NCBI GenBank assembly: GCA_017979445.1
Contig: CM030710.1
Span: 11,828,248 to 11,892,247 of the forward strand
Source: Akebia trifoliata
Lineage: Eukaryota; Streptophyta; Magnoliopsida; Ranunculales; Lardizabalaceae
Length of the DNA: 64,000 bases
Reading direction: 5' to 3'
The notes beneath the pieces are model-generated. The model did not search any database, was not told the origin of the DNA, and saw only the letters and a program-made list of their open reading frames with translations. This document shows, piece after piece, positions 11,057 through 21,839 of the stretch (position 1 is the first letter of the stretch; the number at the start of each line of letters is the position of its first letter). The translations under genes and the position numbers were made by a program.

Positions 11057-12260
11057 CTACCCGATAGAAAGTCATGGTACACAGATATAAAGAGAGTGTT
11101 GGAAAAATAAGAATACCTGGAAGAAGCATCAAGGAAGGAATGACAAACCCTACTAAGATTAGCATCTTAATTCATCATGTGCGTAGGAAGTTTATACAAA
11201 AGGTTTTATGATGGGATTCATTTGTCGTGTGTTGATGAAGATCAAGCTGAACAGATAATGGTTTAACTACATTCAACAGAATGTAGCCCTCACATGAGTG
11301 GGAAAATGGTAGCCAAGAAAATTATGAGGTAAGGGTACTACTGACCCACGATGGAAACAGATTGTCATCACATGGTCAAAACCTGTCATAAATGCCAAAT
11401 ACATGTTCTGACTTCACCATGGCCATTCTCAGTTTGGGGAATTGATATTGTTAGTAAAATATCGCCTAAGGCATCAAACGGGCATGAATACATCCTAGTT
11501 GCCATCGATTATTTTACCAAATGGCTCGAAGCTGCCTCTTATGCTGTCCTCACTGCGTCTTGAGTTGCAAAGTTTATTCAAACGAATATCATCAGTCAAT
11601 ACAGGATACCTTCGGAGTTGATCTCTGATAACGGGTCATACTTCAAATTTGAGGTTATCAAATTGTGTTCAAAATTCAAAATTTCACACCACAAATCATC
11701 TCCTTACCGTCCTCAGACTAATGGAGCAGTCGAAGCAGCTAATAAGAATCTCAAGACTATCATCAGGAAAATGTGTCAATCACATCGAGATTGGTCAGAA
11801 AAACTACCATTTGCATTATGGGCATATCGAACTTCAATTCAATCCTCCACTGGAGCTACTCCCTACTCCTTAGTGTATGGCATTGAAGCAGTCTTGTCGG
11901 TTGAAATGGAAATTCCGTCTCTTAGGGTCTTGTTGGAAAGTCAATTGTCAGAAGCAGATTGGGTTCATCAACGGTATGAAGAATTGAATTTGATCGAAGA
12001 AAAATGATTGAGAGCTTTGTATCACGTGCAAGCTTATCAAAGAAGAGTCGCCCGCGCATTTGACAAAAAAATCAAGGCCCGTCACTTACAAGTCGGAGAT
12101 TTAGTACTTAAAGAGAATCGGGCACCTATTTTTGACCCTAGAGGGAAGTTCAAACCAAATTGGGGAGGTCCGTTCATCGTTAAGAAAATACTACTAGGAA
12201 AAACTGTCAAGCTTTAAGATCATGATGGAATCGAATTACCAGAACCAATCAACCTTGACT
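11057..12260 (+). pseudogene. Tat integrase, broken, DDE residues kept
   Basis: Integrase inserts the DNA copy into the genome. The zinc-binding end shows DCHHMVKTCHKCQIH at 11360-11404. Comparison with the usual Tat layout suggests that about 14 residues are missing before TSPWPFSVWGIDIV. Catalytic Asp residues are in WGIDIV and LISDNGSYF, and the Glu is in TNGAVEAANKN. The core ORF at 11618-12007 ends with a stop at 12005-12007, and the C-terminal SH3-like part follows in frame at 12008-12217 (AFDKKIKARHLQVGDLVLK, GPFIVKKI). A TGA at 11561-11563 splits the core. The end near 12260 (IELPEPINLD) is as expected for Tat. Confidence 0.85.
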
Positions 12261-13829
12261 AAATCATACAGTACTACATTTAAGGAGGCCATCTTTGAGC
12301 GAATCAATCCTCATATTACCCAGTTACCTAGTTCAACATATCCTTTCTTAACCTCTTTGCAGCATTTTCAAAAAGAAAAATTATGCCTTTTTCTTTCTCA
12401 GCCCTATCACCTAACCTAGGGGAGGGAAAATTTGAACTACGTTTTGATCTGATCCCAAAATTCTGATGTACGTAAGCAACCTGAGAAGTTACTCTAGGCC
12501 CAACCACATCAAAATAAAAAAATAGATTCCCCGACAAAGAAAGAATTTAAAAAGAAAAAAAATTCAAAAGAAACAGAAATATTATCCAAAATGGGGAAGA
12601 AAATTCAAGACAAATTAAATAAAATGCCACACAAAGGGCATTCGGATTTTTGAGCCTCAAAATCCCTTTCTTTTATACGTAGTCCTAAGCTTACCTATAA
12701 AAGTCCTCCTAAGTACCGTGCGAAAAGTCAAGGAAGATAGCAAAGCATGATCAGATAGTAACTCTAGAAGTTCAGAAGAGAAGAAAAAGATAAAAAAATG
12801 ATGAAGCCTGCTAAGTTGAAAATTCGAAAAGGGCGACTTATGCAAAAATTAAGGCAAACTTGCAAGATTGAAAATCTGAAAGGATAACTTTGACAACAAT
12901 TAGAGTCAAGAAGAAAAAAAGAGAAAAGTTCGCTAGATTGAAAACCTAAAAAGGCGATCTAGGCAAAAGTTAAAGCAAGCTCGCTAGATTGAAAACCTGG
13001 AAAGGCAATCTAGGCAAAAGTAAGAGTAACAAAGAAAAATAGAAAAAAATCTCTGGGGATTCAAAAACTAAGAGCGGTCCGAGCTGAAACATCAGAAGTC
13101 CGAATGATCAAGTTCAATACTTAGATTAAACCAGGCACAGACTCAGAAGTCACAAATATCTTGACTATGATCGATTTGAAAATGTTTACTTTCCCAAGTG
13201 AACCAAGGGAGATAAGGGTGAATTCTATGATGAGTTTCAAAAGGAGATATTTTGTTTTCTTGAGTCGGACTCAAGATCTTCAATAAAATTAATCAAAATT
13301 AAAAGTTGGATCTTTATTGCGCTTATGATAATCAAATATTTCAAACCTTCATACAAGGGGCATTTTCTTTCTTCTTTAATGTAACTTTTCCCCCTTATAC
13401 TAGGGGTATTTTTTATTTTTTGCATGATGTGTTCAAGGACATGTTCATTGTCAAACTAGGGTATTTTGTTTTTGAGCAATGTTAATCCTAAAAGATAATG
13501 AGACCCCAAACTTAAGGTTACCCTCTTGATAACAGTTTTTCGAAAAACTCTTGAGGTTCAAAAGAAATAAAAATTCAGGTTTTAAATTCATAAAACTTTT
13601 GGATAAATCCTTAAGGTTCAAACAAAAGCATTTTGGATCTCACATAGGAGATATGGCATTCTTTCGTTCTCCAGATTCTTTTCTAGATCCAATCATTCTT
13701 GGAATCGATCATTTCTCTTCTAGATTCATTATCTTCCAGATTTATTTGTTCTCTGATTTCTTCTAATCAGTTTTCTCCAAATTCGTTCATTCTTTCCCAA
13801 AATTCATTCATTCCTCTACCAGTTTTTCT
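12261..13829 (+). other. 3' UTR of Tat copy A
   Basis: No gene. The part at 12360-12500 is matched in inverse orientation at 29220-29330 (C), 19190-19360 (E) and 23930-24010 (D), including an inverted repeat around AAGTTACT. The stretch 12800-13030 holds the hairpin repeats listed separately. The rest is A-rich; 13240-13560 is collinear with 28200-28600 in C. The conservation among copies with different coding deletions suggests the 3' UTR is kept as a functional or passively carried unit. Confidence 0.65.
12811..13013 (+). repeat. Hairpin repeat module in the 3' UTR (copy A)
   Basis: Four diverged units of about 50-70 bp, each with an inverted repeat around an A-rich loop. Unit 1 (12811-12840) pairs TAAGT with ACTTA. 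Unit 3 (12933-12962) pairs CTAGAT with ATCTAG. Unit 4 (12984-13013) pairs CTAGATTG with CAATCTAG, 8 of 8, plus an inner CCT/AGG. Unit 2 is decayed. Inverse-orientation counterparts lie at 18742-18910 (E), 23409-23590 (D) and, weaker, 28745-28915 (C). Confidence 0.7.
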
Positions 13830-14063
13830 CAGTTACCGCCTAGGGTTATTTGGATTTTGCTCAGATGCCACCAAGGGTTATCTTGGATTTTGCTCAGATG
13901 TCGCAAAGGGTTATCTTGGATTTTGCTCAGTTGCCGCCAAAGGTTATCTTAGATTTTGCTCAGTTACCGCCAAGGGTTATCTTGGATTTTGCTCAGTTGT
14001 CGCCAAGGGTCATCTTGGATTTTGGTCAGTTATCGCTGAGGGTTTTCTCGGAATTATGATCGG
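13830..14063 (+). repeat. 33-bp tandem array, seven units (copy A)
   Basis: Seven units of 33 bp (the last 34) with the core GCCGCCAAGGGTTATCTTGG. The fully paired units contain CCAAG-6 nt-CTTGG; the last unit has CTGAG/CTCGG. The family is the same as the 34-bp array of copy H (62320-64000). Because 33 is a multiple of three, a 179-codon frame (13699-14238) reads through with an 11-residue repeat; this is a by-product of the array and not evidence for a protein. Confidence 0.9.
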
Positions 14064-14160
14064 TTTATGCTTAGTTATGCTTAGTTTATGCTCAGTCTAT
14101 GCTCAGTTTATGCTTAGATTATGCTCAAATTATGCTCAGATTTTACTCAGTTCCAACTTA
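14064..14160 (+). repeat. 11-bp tandem array next to the 33-bp array
   Basis: About eight units of TTTATGCTCAG and close variants (TTAG, CTCAA). The word ATGCTCAG also occurs in the 34-bp unit of copy H, so this array could have grown from one end of the longer unit. Confidence 0.75.
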
Positions 14161-14455
14161 AACTCTTTGAAATTTATCACAGATTTTAAATCACACACTT
14201 GCACAGTTGTTACATCAGTCAGGGAGAATTTTTTTTAAAATTCAAGGATCTGATATTGCCAGTGAGAGCTCGCGCTCAAGGACCTGACATTTTAGTTCGG
14301 GGAGAGTTTTACCTTTAAGGATCTGAACACCTCGATGAATTGCTAAATCAGGCTGCAAAATGAACTGTCACTAGTTTTGGCATTCAGATATTGTACTATC
14401 TACCAAAATAGATTTGCTATCTAGTTTGCTTCAACCTTTGCCAAAGAGGGGCATT
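14161..14455 (+). other. Conserved end of 3' UTR with polypurine tract (copy A)
   Basis: This stretch is matched in inverse orientation at 16905-17140 (E), 26529-26760 (C) and 61963-62200 (H). It ends with the polypurine tract CCAAAGAGGGGCA (14441-14453), from which plus-strand DNA synthesis would start. The LTR begins 2 nt later with TGTAGACACC. Confidence 0.85.
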
Positions 14456-15235
14456 TGTAGACACCCTATTTTTGCATCCGCCTGATTAATCAACTCGTCA
14501 ATCCAATCGCAACGGTTCCCAATGATGGATGTTTATTCCAATGCTTTATTTTGTTACCAGATATGTTTCAGAAATCTGGATTTAATATCTCGAACTGACA
14601 AAACTTTAGAAATCACGCTACGTTAGGAAAATACGACTCCAAAAACATAGAAATCATCATCTTGCAGACCAAAAGAAGTTTCACGATAAAAATCACTAAA
14701 AATGACTAAATTACCAAAATACTCCTAACATCAAAACAACCCTAGAGCCTATGTTACGATTAGGAAAACTTATTCAAACACATAAAACAACAAAACAAAA
14801 TCAAATAAATCATTTCACCAATTTTAACAAAATTTAACAAAATTATGAAAATGCCCCTCATAAAGTTCAGGATCATTTCACATAAAAAATTTCATAAATG
14901 ACGTAAACCAATATTTCCATTGAATTCCTTACAAAAAATCGATTCTAAAACATCCTTGAACATAAAAAACTGACTTAAAACGTGAAAAGTCCTCTGCGGG
15001 GGTAAAAGAGTAATTTCATAATTTTCATAATTAAAAATTTTAAAATTAATAAATAAAACATTAAATAATTAAAGTGAAATTTTAATGAAATTAATTTAAA
15101 AATTGGAACTAAAAAAATCAATCAATCAGGCTCTCAGGCAAAATTGTTGAGGGTTCGCAAGATATTTCTTTAAGGACCCCTCCATTTGGGGGTCCAAAGA
15201 ATTAAAGATATAGTAGGGTGGGATTCTCCAAAAAT

Positions 15236-15560
15236 TCAAAGTCAATCAAGCAAGACTAAATTCAATGTATTAAAGTCAATCAAGTAAAACTAAATTCAAA
15301 ATTAAAGTCAATTAAGTAAGACTAAAGTCAAAATCTTAAAGTCCATCAAGTAAGACTAAGGTCAAGGTATTAAAGTCAATTAAATATGACCAAAAGTCAA
15401 AATCCTAATAGAGTTCCAATTAAATAATAACTCTATTTAATAGAGTTCTAACTAAAATACAACTCTACCTAAAATAATTTTAATTAGAATACAAATCTAC
15501 CTAAAATAATTCTAACTAAAGTACAACTCTAACTAAAAGAATTATAATCAAACACTAATT
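15236..15560 (+). repeat. Short tandem repeats inside the Tat LTR
   Basis: Five units of about 33 bp with AAAGTCAATCAAGTAAGACT (15236-15410) are followed by about four looser units with AACTCTA words (to 15560). Equivalent, differently expanded repeats occur in the LTRs of C (about 45970-46215) and H (about 61050-61340). In C the unit pairs AAGTC with GACTT across 10 nt. Confidence 0.75.
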
Positions 15561-15588
15561 CTATCTAAATCAACCCTTAAAAAAATTC

Positions 15589-15596
15589 TATAAATA
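15589..15596 (+). promoter_or_regulatory. TATA box of Tat LTR (copy A)
   Basis: TATAAATA in the context TCTATAAATAGAGG. The same position in the LTRs of C (45958-45965) and H (60996-61003) also has a TATA box, so this is likely the RNA polymerase II promoter; RNA would start about 30 nt downstream. Confidence 0.75.
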
Positions 15597-16134
15597 GAGG
15601 TCCTCACACCTTATTTTCGTATCAAATCATAAATCCTAAGAGAAGTAGGTCAAAAAGCCCTCATAACCTCCCATAAATCCTAGTTTTGGAGTCCCAACTC
15701 CTTACCTAACATCCCTTCTTCGATTTCAGCCTAAAAAATACCTAAAGCCCTTCAAAAACACCCAAAATCCATAACAAACTAGAAGAATCCAGATCCAATA
15801 AAAAAGTGATACCTTGTCTCGGAGATCAGGAATCAAATTCGGAGACAGAACGAAGCAAGGAGTACGGTACAAGGAGCATTTTTTGTCGGATCTGAAGGAA
15901 GAAGGTCTTTGCTATCGGAAAGGTATAATTTCTTACTTTTTTTTTATTATCTACATTTTTTAGCAATGTAACTTATTTGAGAAATTAGTAGAGACCGACT
16001 TTGGCTAGGCGGGGTTGGTGCCTAACACCTTCCAACCCCGTAACATGGTCTCTGAATTCAGTTTTTTTTCTATTCTAGATTAATTCTTTATCCGTTTAGA
16101 GTCATTGATCGATTCCTAGACTGTAATAACTAGG

Positions 16135-16144
16135 TGGCGACTCA
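16135..16144 (+). other. Primer-site-like 10-mer inside U5 (copy A)
   Basis: TGGCGACTCA, 9 of 10 identical to the start of the tRNA-Arg-type primer site TGGCGACTCC seen in copy C at 45345-45362. Copy H has 10 of 10 at 60453-60462 and copy C has 9 of 10 at 45420-45429, each about 55-65 nt before the LTR end. Confidence 0.6.
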
Positions 16145-16203
16145 CAAACCTCAAGGGTCAAAAGCGGATCCACACACCCCGCGGATCGAGGGCGCTTTCA
16201 GTG

Positions 16204-16904
16204 GGAACCCGTAACAATTTTGCCTAAGAGCTTGATTGATTGATTTTTTTAGTTCAAAAATTTAAATTAATTTCATTAATGTTTCACTTTAATTATTTAA
16301 TATTTTATTTATTAATTTCAAAATTTTTAATTAGAAAAATTATAAAATTACCATTTTACCCCCGAAGAGGACTTTTTACGTTTTAAGTCGATTTTTAATG
16401 TTCTAGGATGTTTTAGAAATAATTTTTCATAAGGAATTCAATGGGAATGTTGGTTTTATCATTTATGAAATTTTTTGTGTGAAATGGTCGTAAACTTTAT
16501 GAGGGGCATTTTCGTAATTTTGTCAAATTCTATGAAAATTGGGGAAATGATTTATTTAGTTTCGATTTATTATTTTATGTGTTCGAAAGGATTTTCCTAA
16601 GCGTAATGTAGGCTCTAGGGATATTTTGATGTTGGGGGTATTTTGGTAATTTGTCATTTTTAGTGATTTTTATCGTGAAGGTTCTTTTTGGTCTGCAAGA
16701 TGATGGTTTCTATGTTTCTGGGGTCATATTTTCCTAGCGTAGCGTGGTTTCTACAGTTTTGTTAATTTCAGATACCTCATTCAGATTTCTGAAACATATC
16801 TGGTAACAAAATAAAGCATTGGAATAAACATCCATCATTGGGAATTATTGCGATCAGGTTAACGAGTTGATTAATCAGGCGAGTATAAAAATGGGGTATT
16901 TACA
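16204..16904 (-). mobile_element. Truncated 3' LTR of Tat copy E
   Basis: On the minus strand it starts TGTAAATACC at 16904 and matches the first 700 bp or so of the LTR of copy A (14456-15165), ending at a GGGTTC word shared by both. The promoter, tandem repeats and U5 are absent. The joint with copy A at 16201-16204 is a GTGG that could belong to either side. Confidence 0.8.
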
Positions 16905-17349
16905 GATGCCCCTCTTTGGCAGAGGATTGAAGCAAACTAGATAGCAAATCTATTTTGGTAGATAGTGCGATATCCGAATGCTAAAGCTAGTGACAGTTCA
17001 TTTTACAGCCTGATTTAGCAATTCGTCAGGGTGTTCGGATCCTTGAGCGTAAAACTCTCATCGAACTAAAAGGTTGTCAGGTCCTCTAGCTTGAGCTCTC
17101 ACTGACAGTGTCAGATCCATGAATTTTATAAAATTCTCCCTAACTAATGTAAAAGTGCACGTGTGTGCAATGTGTGATGCTTATTGAGTAAAAATGTGTC
17201 AGGTCCTAGAGATCTTCTCTCACTGACAATAATGATTCAAAATTGAAATGTGCTTATGCAAAGAAAACAATCATGGCAAGGTCGAAGAATGTGGTAATTG
17301 AAGTCATAACATTGTAGGAACTTCTTTAAATCCTATTTTAAATTATTTT
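16905..17349 (-). other. Polypurine tract and conserved 3' UTR end (copy E)
   Basis: The polypurine tract reads, on the minus strand, GCCAAAGAGGGGCATC (16905-16920) just before the LTR. The following 230 bp are the inverted match of 14230-14455 in A. Nothing coding is seen. Confidence 0.8.
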
Positions 17350-18085
17350 TTAGAGTTCGAAAAAGTATGAGTCTCGTTTATCGGACTCGAACCTATTGTA
17401 ACCACGTTTCTCGGGCTAAATAACTTAAACAATCCTGTTAATCCAATATGATTCAAGCAAAGCTGGAGTCTCGTTTCTCGGACTCTGACTAAGGTTTAGA
17501 GGAACTTAAACAATCCTGTTAAAATTGGAGTCTCGTTTCTCGGACTCGAGCTAAGGTTTATAGGCACTTCAAAAAATCTATTCATTCTATGATTTAAAAA
17601 GTTGGAGTCTTGCTTCTCGGACTCGACCCTAGGTTTGTAGGCATTTCAAAAAACCTACTCATTCTATTATTCAAAAAGTTGGAGTCTCGCTTCTCAAACC
17701 CACACTTAGGTTTGTAGACACTTCAAAAAGCTTATTCATTCTATGATTCAAAAAGTTGAAGTCTCGTTTCTAGAACTCGAACTTAGGTTTATAGGCACTT
17801 TAAAAAGTCTATTCATTATATGATTCAAAAAGTTGGAGTCTCGTTTCTCGGACTCGAACTTAAGTTTGTAGGCACTTCAAAAAGCCTATTCATTCTATGA
17901 TTCAAAAAGTTGGAGTCTCGTTTCTCGGACTCAAACTTAGGTTTATAGGCACTTCAAAAAGCCTATTCATTCTATGATTCAAAATGTTGGAGCCTCATTT
18001 CTCGGACTCGAACTTACTAAACCATGTTTCTCGGGCTTAGATTTATAAGAACTTAAACAATCCTATTAATTTATTCTATGATTCA
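17350..18085 (-). repeat. 77-bp tandem array (copy E), about nine units
   Basis: Units repeat every 77 bp (for example 17833 and 17910). Each contains GAGTC-10 nt-GACTC and, further on, TAGGC-10 nt-GCCTA. The outer units are more diverged than the central ones. The same family forms the array of copy D (21840-22760). The position between 3' UTR and polypurine tract is the same as that of the 33-bp array in A and the 53-bp array in C. Confidence 0.9.
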
Positions 18086-19842
18086 AAATCGAACTCAATA
18101 TTTCAAAGATCAGGTCTTTATTAGCTTATCATGCATCTGGATTCATAATTATCATTGGGTGTCGCCAGACTTTTAAGCTTTTGTAAGATTTTTTTTTTAT
18201 CATGTGATTAAGAATAAAAACTTTGGAATTAAAATGACCTTCAAAAATGCCCTAGTTTGAAGGTTGACTTTAACTGGGACTTGACTACGAGACTGATAGA
18301 ATGGATTACGCTTGAAAAATATGGACTCTGATGTATGACAGATAGAAGAACTGACATTCTCTTAAATTCAAGACTCTTAAGATTATCATATATGCAATAA
18401 AGAATTGATCATTATTTTTGAGAAATGTTGAGCTGGACTTAAAAAATCTTGATAAATATTAGAATAAAAGATTTTTCTATTCAAAGTGGTTGATGATTCT
18501 ACATCTTCCATTAGCGAACACTTGAACAAGTAAGCATACTTTTGAAGATCTTACAATGTTCAAGATGACTTCTGATTTTTTTTTACTTCAACATTGTCTT
18601 CGTCGGATGTGAGCTCTTGACTGAAAAACAAATATTGTGGCTTGAATGGTTATGCATTTTCTAGTTTTTGCACAAGCTTCCTTTTGAATTTTTCTTCTTG
18701 ATGGGACCTTTCCTCCTATTTGATAATGCCCTAATTTTTGCCTAGATCGCCTCCTTAGGTTTTCAATCTAGCGGATTTTATTTTTCTTTTTCTGATGATG
18801 CCTTGATTTTTACCTAAGTCGCCTTTTTAGATTTTCAACCTAGCAGGCTTTCTTTTTTATGGTTATGCCGTAAATTTTGCCTAAATCTCCTTTTCGGATT
18901 TTTGACTTGGCGGGCTTCTCTTTTTTTTTTTTATGATCTTGAATAACCAACTCAACAACTTCTTGGTTCCCTGCACCTTAACCGAGTTAATTAGCATTCA
19001 GGAGGACTTAATAGGTAGGCTTAAGATATGGTTTAGAAAAAAAAGATATAAGGCTCAACTTCCCAAAATGCCCCATTCTAATATTCTCTTTTTTGTCATT
19101 CTTTCTGTAAATTCTTTTGACTTTTTTCTAATGCCCCTAGTTTGGCATTTTTTTCTTTTGAACCTTCAATAGGGTATTTTCCTTTTAGATGACACTTTTG
19201 TTAAGAGAATACACTTATTCTTTGCGTGACCGGGCTTGAAGTAACTTCTCAGGTTGCCTACGTACCCAAAATATTTCTTTTTCTTTTAGGATCATGTCAA
19301 AATGTAGTTCATACTAAGATTCCCTCCTAAGGTTGGTCGATGTAATTTAGAAAGAAACATGTTATTTAATTTTTTTTAGAGGCTGCAAGGGGCTAAAGAA
19401 AGTTATCTTTTTTTTTTGGTAAGACAAGAAAATAGTTCGGCTAAAAAAAGGCCTCCTTTGTTGAATGTTACTTGACTTGGTCAAAGTTTCAAGAATTCGA
19501 TATCTAGATTACTCTGTTGAGTAAGGTCTTCTTTTGAGAAGAAGTAACTTCAGTTTTCTTCTGAGAATGAAAAATCTTCAGTCTTCTTCTAAGAAGGGTA
19601 ATCTTCAGTCTTTTTCTGAGAAGGAGCAATCTTCAGTCTTCTTTTGAGAAGGAGTAATCTTCAATCTTCTTTTGAGAAGTTGAGTGTGATTGAGTTCTTT
19701 GTATTTGACATTGACTCATTCAACCATTTCCAAACTTAAAACAAAAATCTCAAGTTCTTTTGTAAAATATAATTCTTTTTCCTGAGTGAAAAATATGATG
19801 GATCCCTTTTTGTAGGTCATAGCACATTTGTGATGGTTTCAA
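18086..19842 (-). other. 3' UTR of Tat copy E
   Basis: No gene. It is collinear with 22760-24390 of copy D and in part with 12300-13600 of copy A. It holds the hairpin module at 18742-18910; the first hairpin pairs CTAGAT with ATCTAG (18742-18771). At about 19225-19265 the sequence GAAGTAACTTC, shared with C and D, is a short palindrome. Confidence 0.65.
19520..19685 (-). repeat. Short tandem repeat, CTTCTTTTGAGAAG type
   Basis: About six units of 27-30 bp of the form AATCTTCAGTCTTCTTCTGAG. Each unit holds CTTCT...AGAAG, again an inverted repeat. Copy D has only one to two units at the same place (24195-24235). Confidence 0.75.
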
Positions 19843-20025
19843 CTACATCATTCTTGATCGATAATCTTTGATCTTGAAGTTCATTATCAACTTTAGAACT
19901 TGATCTATTTTGGTGCAATCTATCAATATATCATCATGAGACCAAGTAGGAATGTTGTTGAATTTATCAAGTAAGTTTATAATTCTCTCATGTTCCCCTG
20001 AGGATAATGTATCACCAATTTGCAC
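19843..20025 (-). pseudogene. Pre-RT fragment of Tat pol (copy E)
   Basis: The 60-codon frame reads LSSGEHERIINLLDKFNNIP then TWSHDD, matching the segment just before RT in copy A (LLRKFKDVFAWSYKDM at about 9158). The homologous fragment of copy D is at 24391-24600. No RT follows: the next sequence is 3' UTR. It is the relic left by a large internal deletion. Confidence 0.6.
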
Positions 20026-20804
20026 TTTTTAAGTGTACTCTTTAATTCCAATATTTATTAAGTTTGATTAGTAAGCTCTAAAGTCAATCTTCATGTTAGA
20101 TATTATGCTCAAATCATTATTACACGCATGATAATAAAAAACTTCTATATTTTTTTGGAATTGAAAAACATAGATTGACAAACTCGACTAAAACTTGAAA
20201 GTTAAAGAAAGACTAACGTAACTGAAATAACTAACTAGATTTAAAGATTAACAAAAACTGGATTGAAACTCAAAGAAAACTCATGGACAATTATCTACAA
20301 AGAGAGAAGGTCATTCTGGGTGGATAGACTACTTAGACTTGACATTGGTACTTTGGCTAGACGATTCTTTTGATAGACCCAAAATGACACAGATGAGGGT
20401 TTAGAACGTTTAAGGGCACCTAAGATTAATCATCGATTCTGAAGGTTTGACTATTAACCACATGATTTAAAAATTAGCCCTCCAGTGGGAAATATTGAAT
20501 CCAAATGCACTATAAGCTTATAGTGACCAAGAAAGTGAGAAAGGCTGATTGGGATTGAACCTTTAATCAGACAAGTTAATTTGATCCTTAGATCGAATCT
20601 TTCTATACAAAATGGTCTGGATCTTTAAAAGTGAAACCAATTAGTCCAACTAATTTGGTATTGATCAGTTTGATCCATTTGTCAATTGGACCAACTGGTT
20701 TAAATGGTTCAAATTAATCGGTACATTTCACCGATAGGGTCGGACCGATATTGTGGGTTTTGTTTGATTATTCTGGATCGGTCCTCCCACTTACCTGTTG
20801 GTTA
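20026..20804 (-). other. Linker of copy E without a gene
   Basis: AT-rich. 20026-20330 is collinear with 24580-24850 of copy D; 20580-20800 is collinear with 32440-32670 of copy C, next to its leader block. No coding signal is seen, so gag seems to be deleted in this copy. Confidence 0.5.
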
Positions 20805-21615
20805 GATTGAATAAAGTAACCTGGGAACACCCATAGTCAGTTCGGGTCGTGACCTATAGGAAGGCTTCCAGACTCTAGGTTTACTACGTGCAATGCAATT
20901 TATCTGGCCACCCTTGCCCAAGTGCACCTATATACCTCTCGATACGTAGTGACTTGGTTTGATATACCTTATAGGTAATAATCTAAAACCTCAACTCACT
21001 TTTTTGAAGTTAAAAATAGTAAGTTTGATCCCCAGTTGAGAGGTGGCGCACAATGTTGAGTAAGGGCCCACTTAAATACCTCTCGTCTAGAATAGACATA
21101 GTCTATCCCCCTCGTACAGTAGGTACAGCGGGGCAGGATCTCGCTTAGGCACTGGTTTTGAACAAAAAGTGCAATTGATATACTTGGATTATCTTTTATA
21201 TACCTACGGGTACGAGTCAAGAGTTGTAGCTTTCATAAATGGTTTGGCATCCCATGAAGGAACCGACCACGTACTAGTACTACGTTGGCAATCGGGACAT
21301 GTGACTGTGTGGCTCACAATAGGTCAAAGGCTCAGGTCGCTCCAGCCTGGGTGCATCAATATACCTCTTAGAATCACCTGATCAGACGGTATTGATGCCC
21401 CAGTTTGATATACCCTAAGGTACGTGACTGGAGTTGTGATTTTCATGAATGACATCGCATCTCCGAAGAGACCGGGCCACGCACTAGTGCCACGTTGGCT
21501 ATATGGGACGTGTAAGTGTGCAAAGTAATAATATAAAAGTACTAATAATGTGTGCAAAACAGGGTAGTGTGCCCGGGGCCTTTTCCAAACAAATAGGCCC
21601 ATGGGCCTGATCATA
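20805..21615 (-). repeat. Conserved leader block (copy E)
   Basis: Inverse-orientation match of 3045-3865 in A and same-orientation match of 32672-33490 in C. The three internal repeats and the TAGAC/GTCTA/TAGAC pentamers (about 21088-21108) are kept. Confidence 0.7.
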
Positions 21616-21788
21616 CCATCACACATTGATAACGTATGAATATTAGCCAAAACAAATACCAGTCCAATAAAATTATTAAGATCACCAATAAGCACATCAA
21701 TTATATATCTGATCAAGATCAATGGCAAATCAATTAATGAGCATGGCATATAATAATTGATCGATCAAACAAACATTGCAATAGGCAA
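21616..21788 (-). other. Leader fragment of copy E at the junction with copy D
   Basis: It matches 33491-33655 of copy C and stops at about 21788. There GGCAAGGTTGAA is shared with the 3' UTR of copy E itself (about 17278), so a short similarity may have guided the joining of D and E. Confidence 0.5.
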
Positions 21789-21839
21789 GGTTGAACAATG
21801 AGGTAATTGGATTCATAACATTTTAGGAACTTCGTTAGA

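Larger units (their letters stand above)
981..16200 (+). mobile_element. Tat-lineage Ty3/gypsy retrotransposon, copy A (5' LTR not in window)
   Basis: The order is leader, plant-mobile-domain-like ORF, gag, protease, RT, RNase H, second RNase H, integrase, 3' UTR with tandem repeats, polypurine tract and 3' LTR. A second RNase H before integrase and integrase motifs such as TNGAVEAANKN mark the Tat lineage. It is the only copy here with a full set of domains, but every domain has stops or frameshifts. The leader starts at a point equivalent to about 60-80 nt after the primer site in copy C (45345-45362), so the LTR at 1-980 appears to have inserted just downstream of the primer site of A. The 5' LTR of A should lie to the left of the window. 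Confidence 0.85.
14456..16200 (+). mobile_element. 3' LTR of Tat copy A
   Basis: The 1745-bp LTR runs from TGTAGACACC to GGGCGCTTTCA (TG...CA). Related LTRs are at 60397-61962 (H) and 45364-46855 (C), with partial ones at 16204-16904 (E) and 26102-26528 (C). Compared with H and C it has about 170 extra bp around 15060-15230, which is shared in part with E. It holds internal tandem repeats, a TATA box and a conserved U5 end with the inverted repeat GGGGTTGG/CCAACCCC around 16010-16045. It is followed directly by the inverted LTR of copy E. Confidence 0.9.
16204..21788 (-). mobile_element. Internally deleted Tat copy E
   Basis: Read on the minus strand: leader end and leader block (21788-20805), a linker, a pre-RT fragment (20025-19843), 3' UTR, a 77-bp array, polypurine tract and a truncated 3' LTR (16904-16204). 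Gag, protease, RT, RNase H and integrase are missing apart from the pre-RT fragment. The 3' LTR meets the end of the LTR of A at 16200-16204, tail to tail. The 5' end stops at about 21788, where the 3' UTR of copy D begins. Confidence 0.75.

Noticed and set aside
13699..14238. 179-codon ORF with an 11-residue FCS...KGYLG repeat
   Set aside because: It is the in-frame reading of the 33-bp array in the Tat 3' UTR and is not kept in copy H.
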